NCBI RefSeq assembly: GCF_028993555.1
Contig: NZ_CP118612.1
Coordinates: 372,001-436,000, forward strand
Source: Ensifer adhaerens
GTDB lineage: Bacteria > Pseudomonadota > Alphaproteobacteria > Rhizobiales > Rhizobiaceae
Reading direction: 5' to 3'
DNA: 64,000 nucleotides
A program made the translations under genes and the position numbers. The notes beneath the pieces are model-generated. The model made no database searches. It saw only the letters and a program-made list of their open reading frames with translations, and was not told the DNA's origin. Positions 63,197-64,000 of the stretch are shown here, in pieces. Within the stretch, counting starts at the first letter, position 1, and every line of letters begins with the position of its first letter.

Positions 63197-64000
63197 ATGC
63201 TCGTTCACGACCAGACCAGTGCCATAGCATTCTTGAGCGACCGGCATACGCACGGAAGCGATGAAATAGAACACATTGAGACTCATATTTCGCATGTTTT
63301 TCTCACCCGCGATCGCGCTTTCAAGATGAAGCGCGCCGTCAAGCTTCCGTACGTTGATTTTTCTACGCCGGAGCTGCGGCTGGAAGCCTGCAAACGCGAG
63401 GTTCGCCTGAATTCGGTCACGGCACCCGGTCTATACCTTGGCATCCGGACGATCTCGCGCGACTTGGCGGGAAATCTTCGATTTGGCGACGGCGAGCTTG
63501 TCGAGCCGGTTGTCGAGATGGTTCGCTTCGAGCAGGATGCACTGTTCGATCGGATGGCCACGCAGGGACGGCTGAACGCGAAGCTGCTGACCCAAGCGGC
63601 GCGCATGATTGCCCGTTACCACCAGAGCGCACCTGTCGTCCATCGCAGTTCAGGATCTGCAAACATTGGCGCAGTGCTCGCCATCAACAGAGCTGGTTTT
63701 GCCATCGGCCGCGTGTTCGAAGAAACCGAAGTCGCCACGATCACTCAGCTCTTCGAAGAAATGCTGAAAGAGAATGCGGCGCTTCTCGATGGCCGAGAGA
63801 CCGCTGGAAAAGTCAGACTTTGCCATGGGGATCTGCACCTGCGCAACATATGTCTCATTGAGGGAGAACCTTGCCTATTCGATTGCATCGAGTTCAACGA
63901 TCAGATTGCGACGATCGACACCCTCTATGATCTGGCATTCCTTTTAATGGACCTGTGGCACAGAGGATTTCCGCAATTTGCCAACCTGGTCATGAATCGC
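63197..64000 (+). CDS. APH-fold kinase, probably bifunctional with an ATP-binding domain, 3' end outside window
   Basis: The frame is open for 268 codons to the window edge. The N-lobe has HISHVFLTRDRAFKMKRAVK, and the catalytic loop is LCHGDLHLRNICLI with FDCIEFNDQIATIDTLYDLA. This is the N-terminal domain of the family often annotated as bifunctional aminoglycoside phosphotransferase/ATP-binding protein (about 500 residues), whose second half is a P-loop kinase. That half lies beyond the window. GAGGGA precedes the ATG. It is related to the kinase at 59498 and has a FixK box 93 bp upstream. Confidence 0.82.
   Translation, partial: MLVHDQTSAIAFLSDRHTHGSDEIEHIETHISHVFLTRDRAFKMKRAVKLPYVDFSTPELRLEACKREVRLNSVTAPGLYLGIRTISRDLAGNLRFGDGELVEPVVEMVRFEQDALFDRMATQGRLNAKLLTQAARMIARYHQSAPVVHRSSGSANIGAVLAINRAGFAIGRVFEETEVATITQLFEEMLKENAALLDGRETAGKVRLCHGDLHLRNICLIEGEPCLFDCIEFNDQIATIDTLYDLAFLLMDLWHRGFPQFANLVMNR

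Noticed and set aside
59498..64000. Annotation of the APH-fold genes as aminoglycoside resistance
   Set aside because: The fold covers many small-molecule and protein kinases, and the regulon context does not suggest drug resistance. I kept a neutral name.

Overview
The window looks like part of an alphaproteobacterial genome, most likely Rhizobiaceae (Rhizobium/Sinorhizobium group) and possibly a plasmid or accessory region. The basis is high-GC coding sequence, rhizobial-style families (DUF1476/ATPase zeta, DUF6494, GDCCVxC, host-attachment protein), and above all a hybrid FixL / FixK / FxkR-like regulatory cluster of the kind I recall from Rhizobium etli and relatives. I see no rRNA, tRNA, CRISPR array, transposase or replication origin.

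Region 1 (1-9.5 kb) is ordinary accessory metabolism. It holds a frameshifted TauE/SafE remnant, an SDR, two small conserved proteins (DUF6494, GDCCVxC), a 5'-degraded arsH, and an aldo/keto reductase divergent from a LysR regulator. Next comes a tight six-gene run in which nearly every product carries an export signal or is membrane-bound: two alpha/beta hydrolases (one Tat-exported with a Cys nucleophile), a CMD-family protein, a cupin, a cytochrome P460-like haem protein and a DUF4405 membrane protein.

Region 2 (about 9.8-64 kb) is a stress/energy island bound together by one DNA motif. I found 17 copies of the palindrome TTGA-N6-TCAA (FixK/FNR box), all outside the well-supported coding interiors and mostly 35-145 bp upstream of start codons, often between divergent genes. 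About one would be expected by chance in 64 kb. They front genes for universal stress proteins, Hsp20, an orphan GroEL with an F1-ATPase zeta-like inhibitor, PEP synthase, PRPP synthetase, a DegP-like protease with a site-2 protease, BON and pyridoxamine-oxidase-like proteins, MgtC/DUF4010 and VIT-like membrane proteins, an alcohol dehydrogenase-GNAT fusion, a pentapeptide-repeat protein, and two APH-fold kinases. Two further targets look like enzymes with rebuilt active sites: an ornithine carbamoyltransferase homologue and a glucokinase homologue.

In the middle (36.2-39.7 kb) sits the probable controller: a soluble hybrid sensor kinase with a FixL-type haem PAS domain, a FixK-type CRP/FNR regulator without Fe-S cysteines, and a divergent OmpR-type response regulator. 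The fixK promoter carries a GTTACA-N4-GTTACA direct repeat. Inference: low oxygen acts through hFixL, FxkR and FixK on the boxes, switching on a dormancy-like programme of proteostasis, energy saving and ion transport, analogous in content to the mycobacterial DosR regulon.

Several genes carry lesions (TauE/SafE, arsH, a small gene at 9.8-10.1 kb, VIT/CCC1, HupE/UreJ, a heavy-metal P-type ATPase with a hemerythrin tail, PEP synthase). Either the island is partly decaying or the assembly has indel errors; the sequence alone cannot decide.
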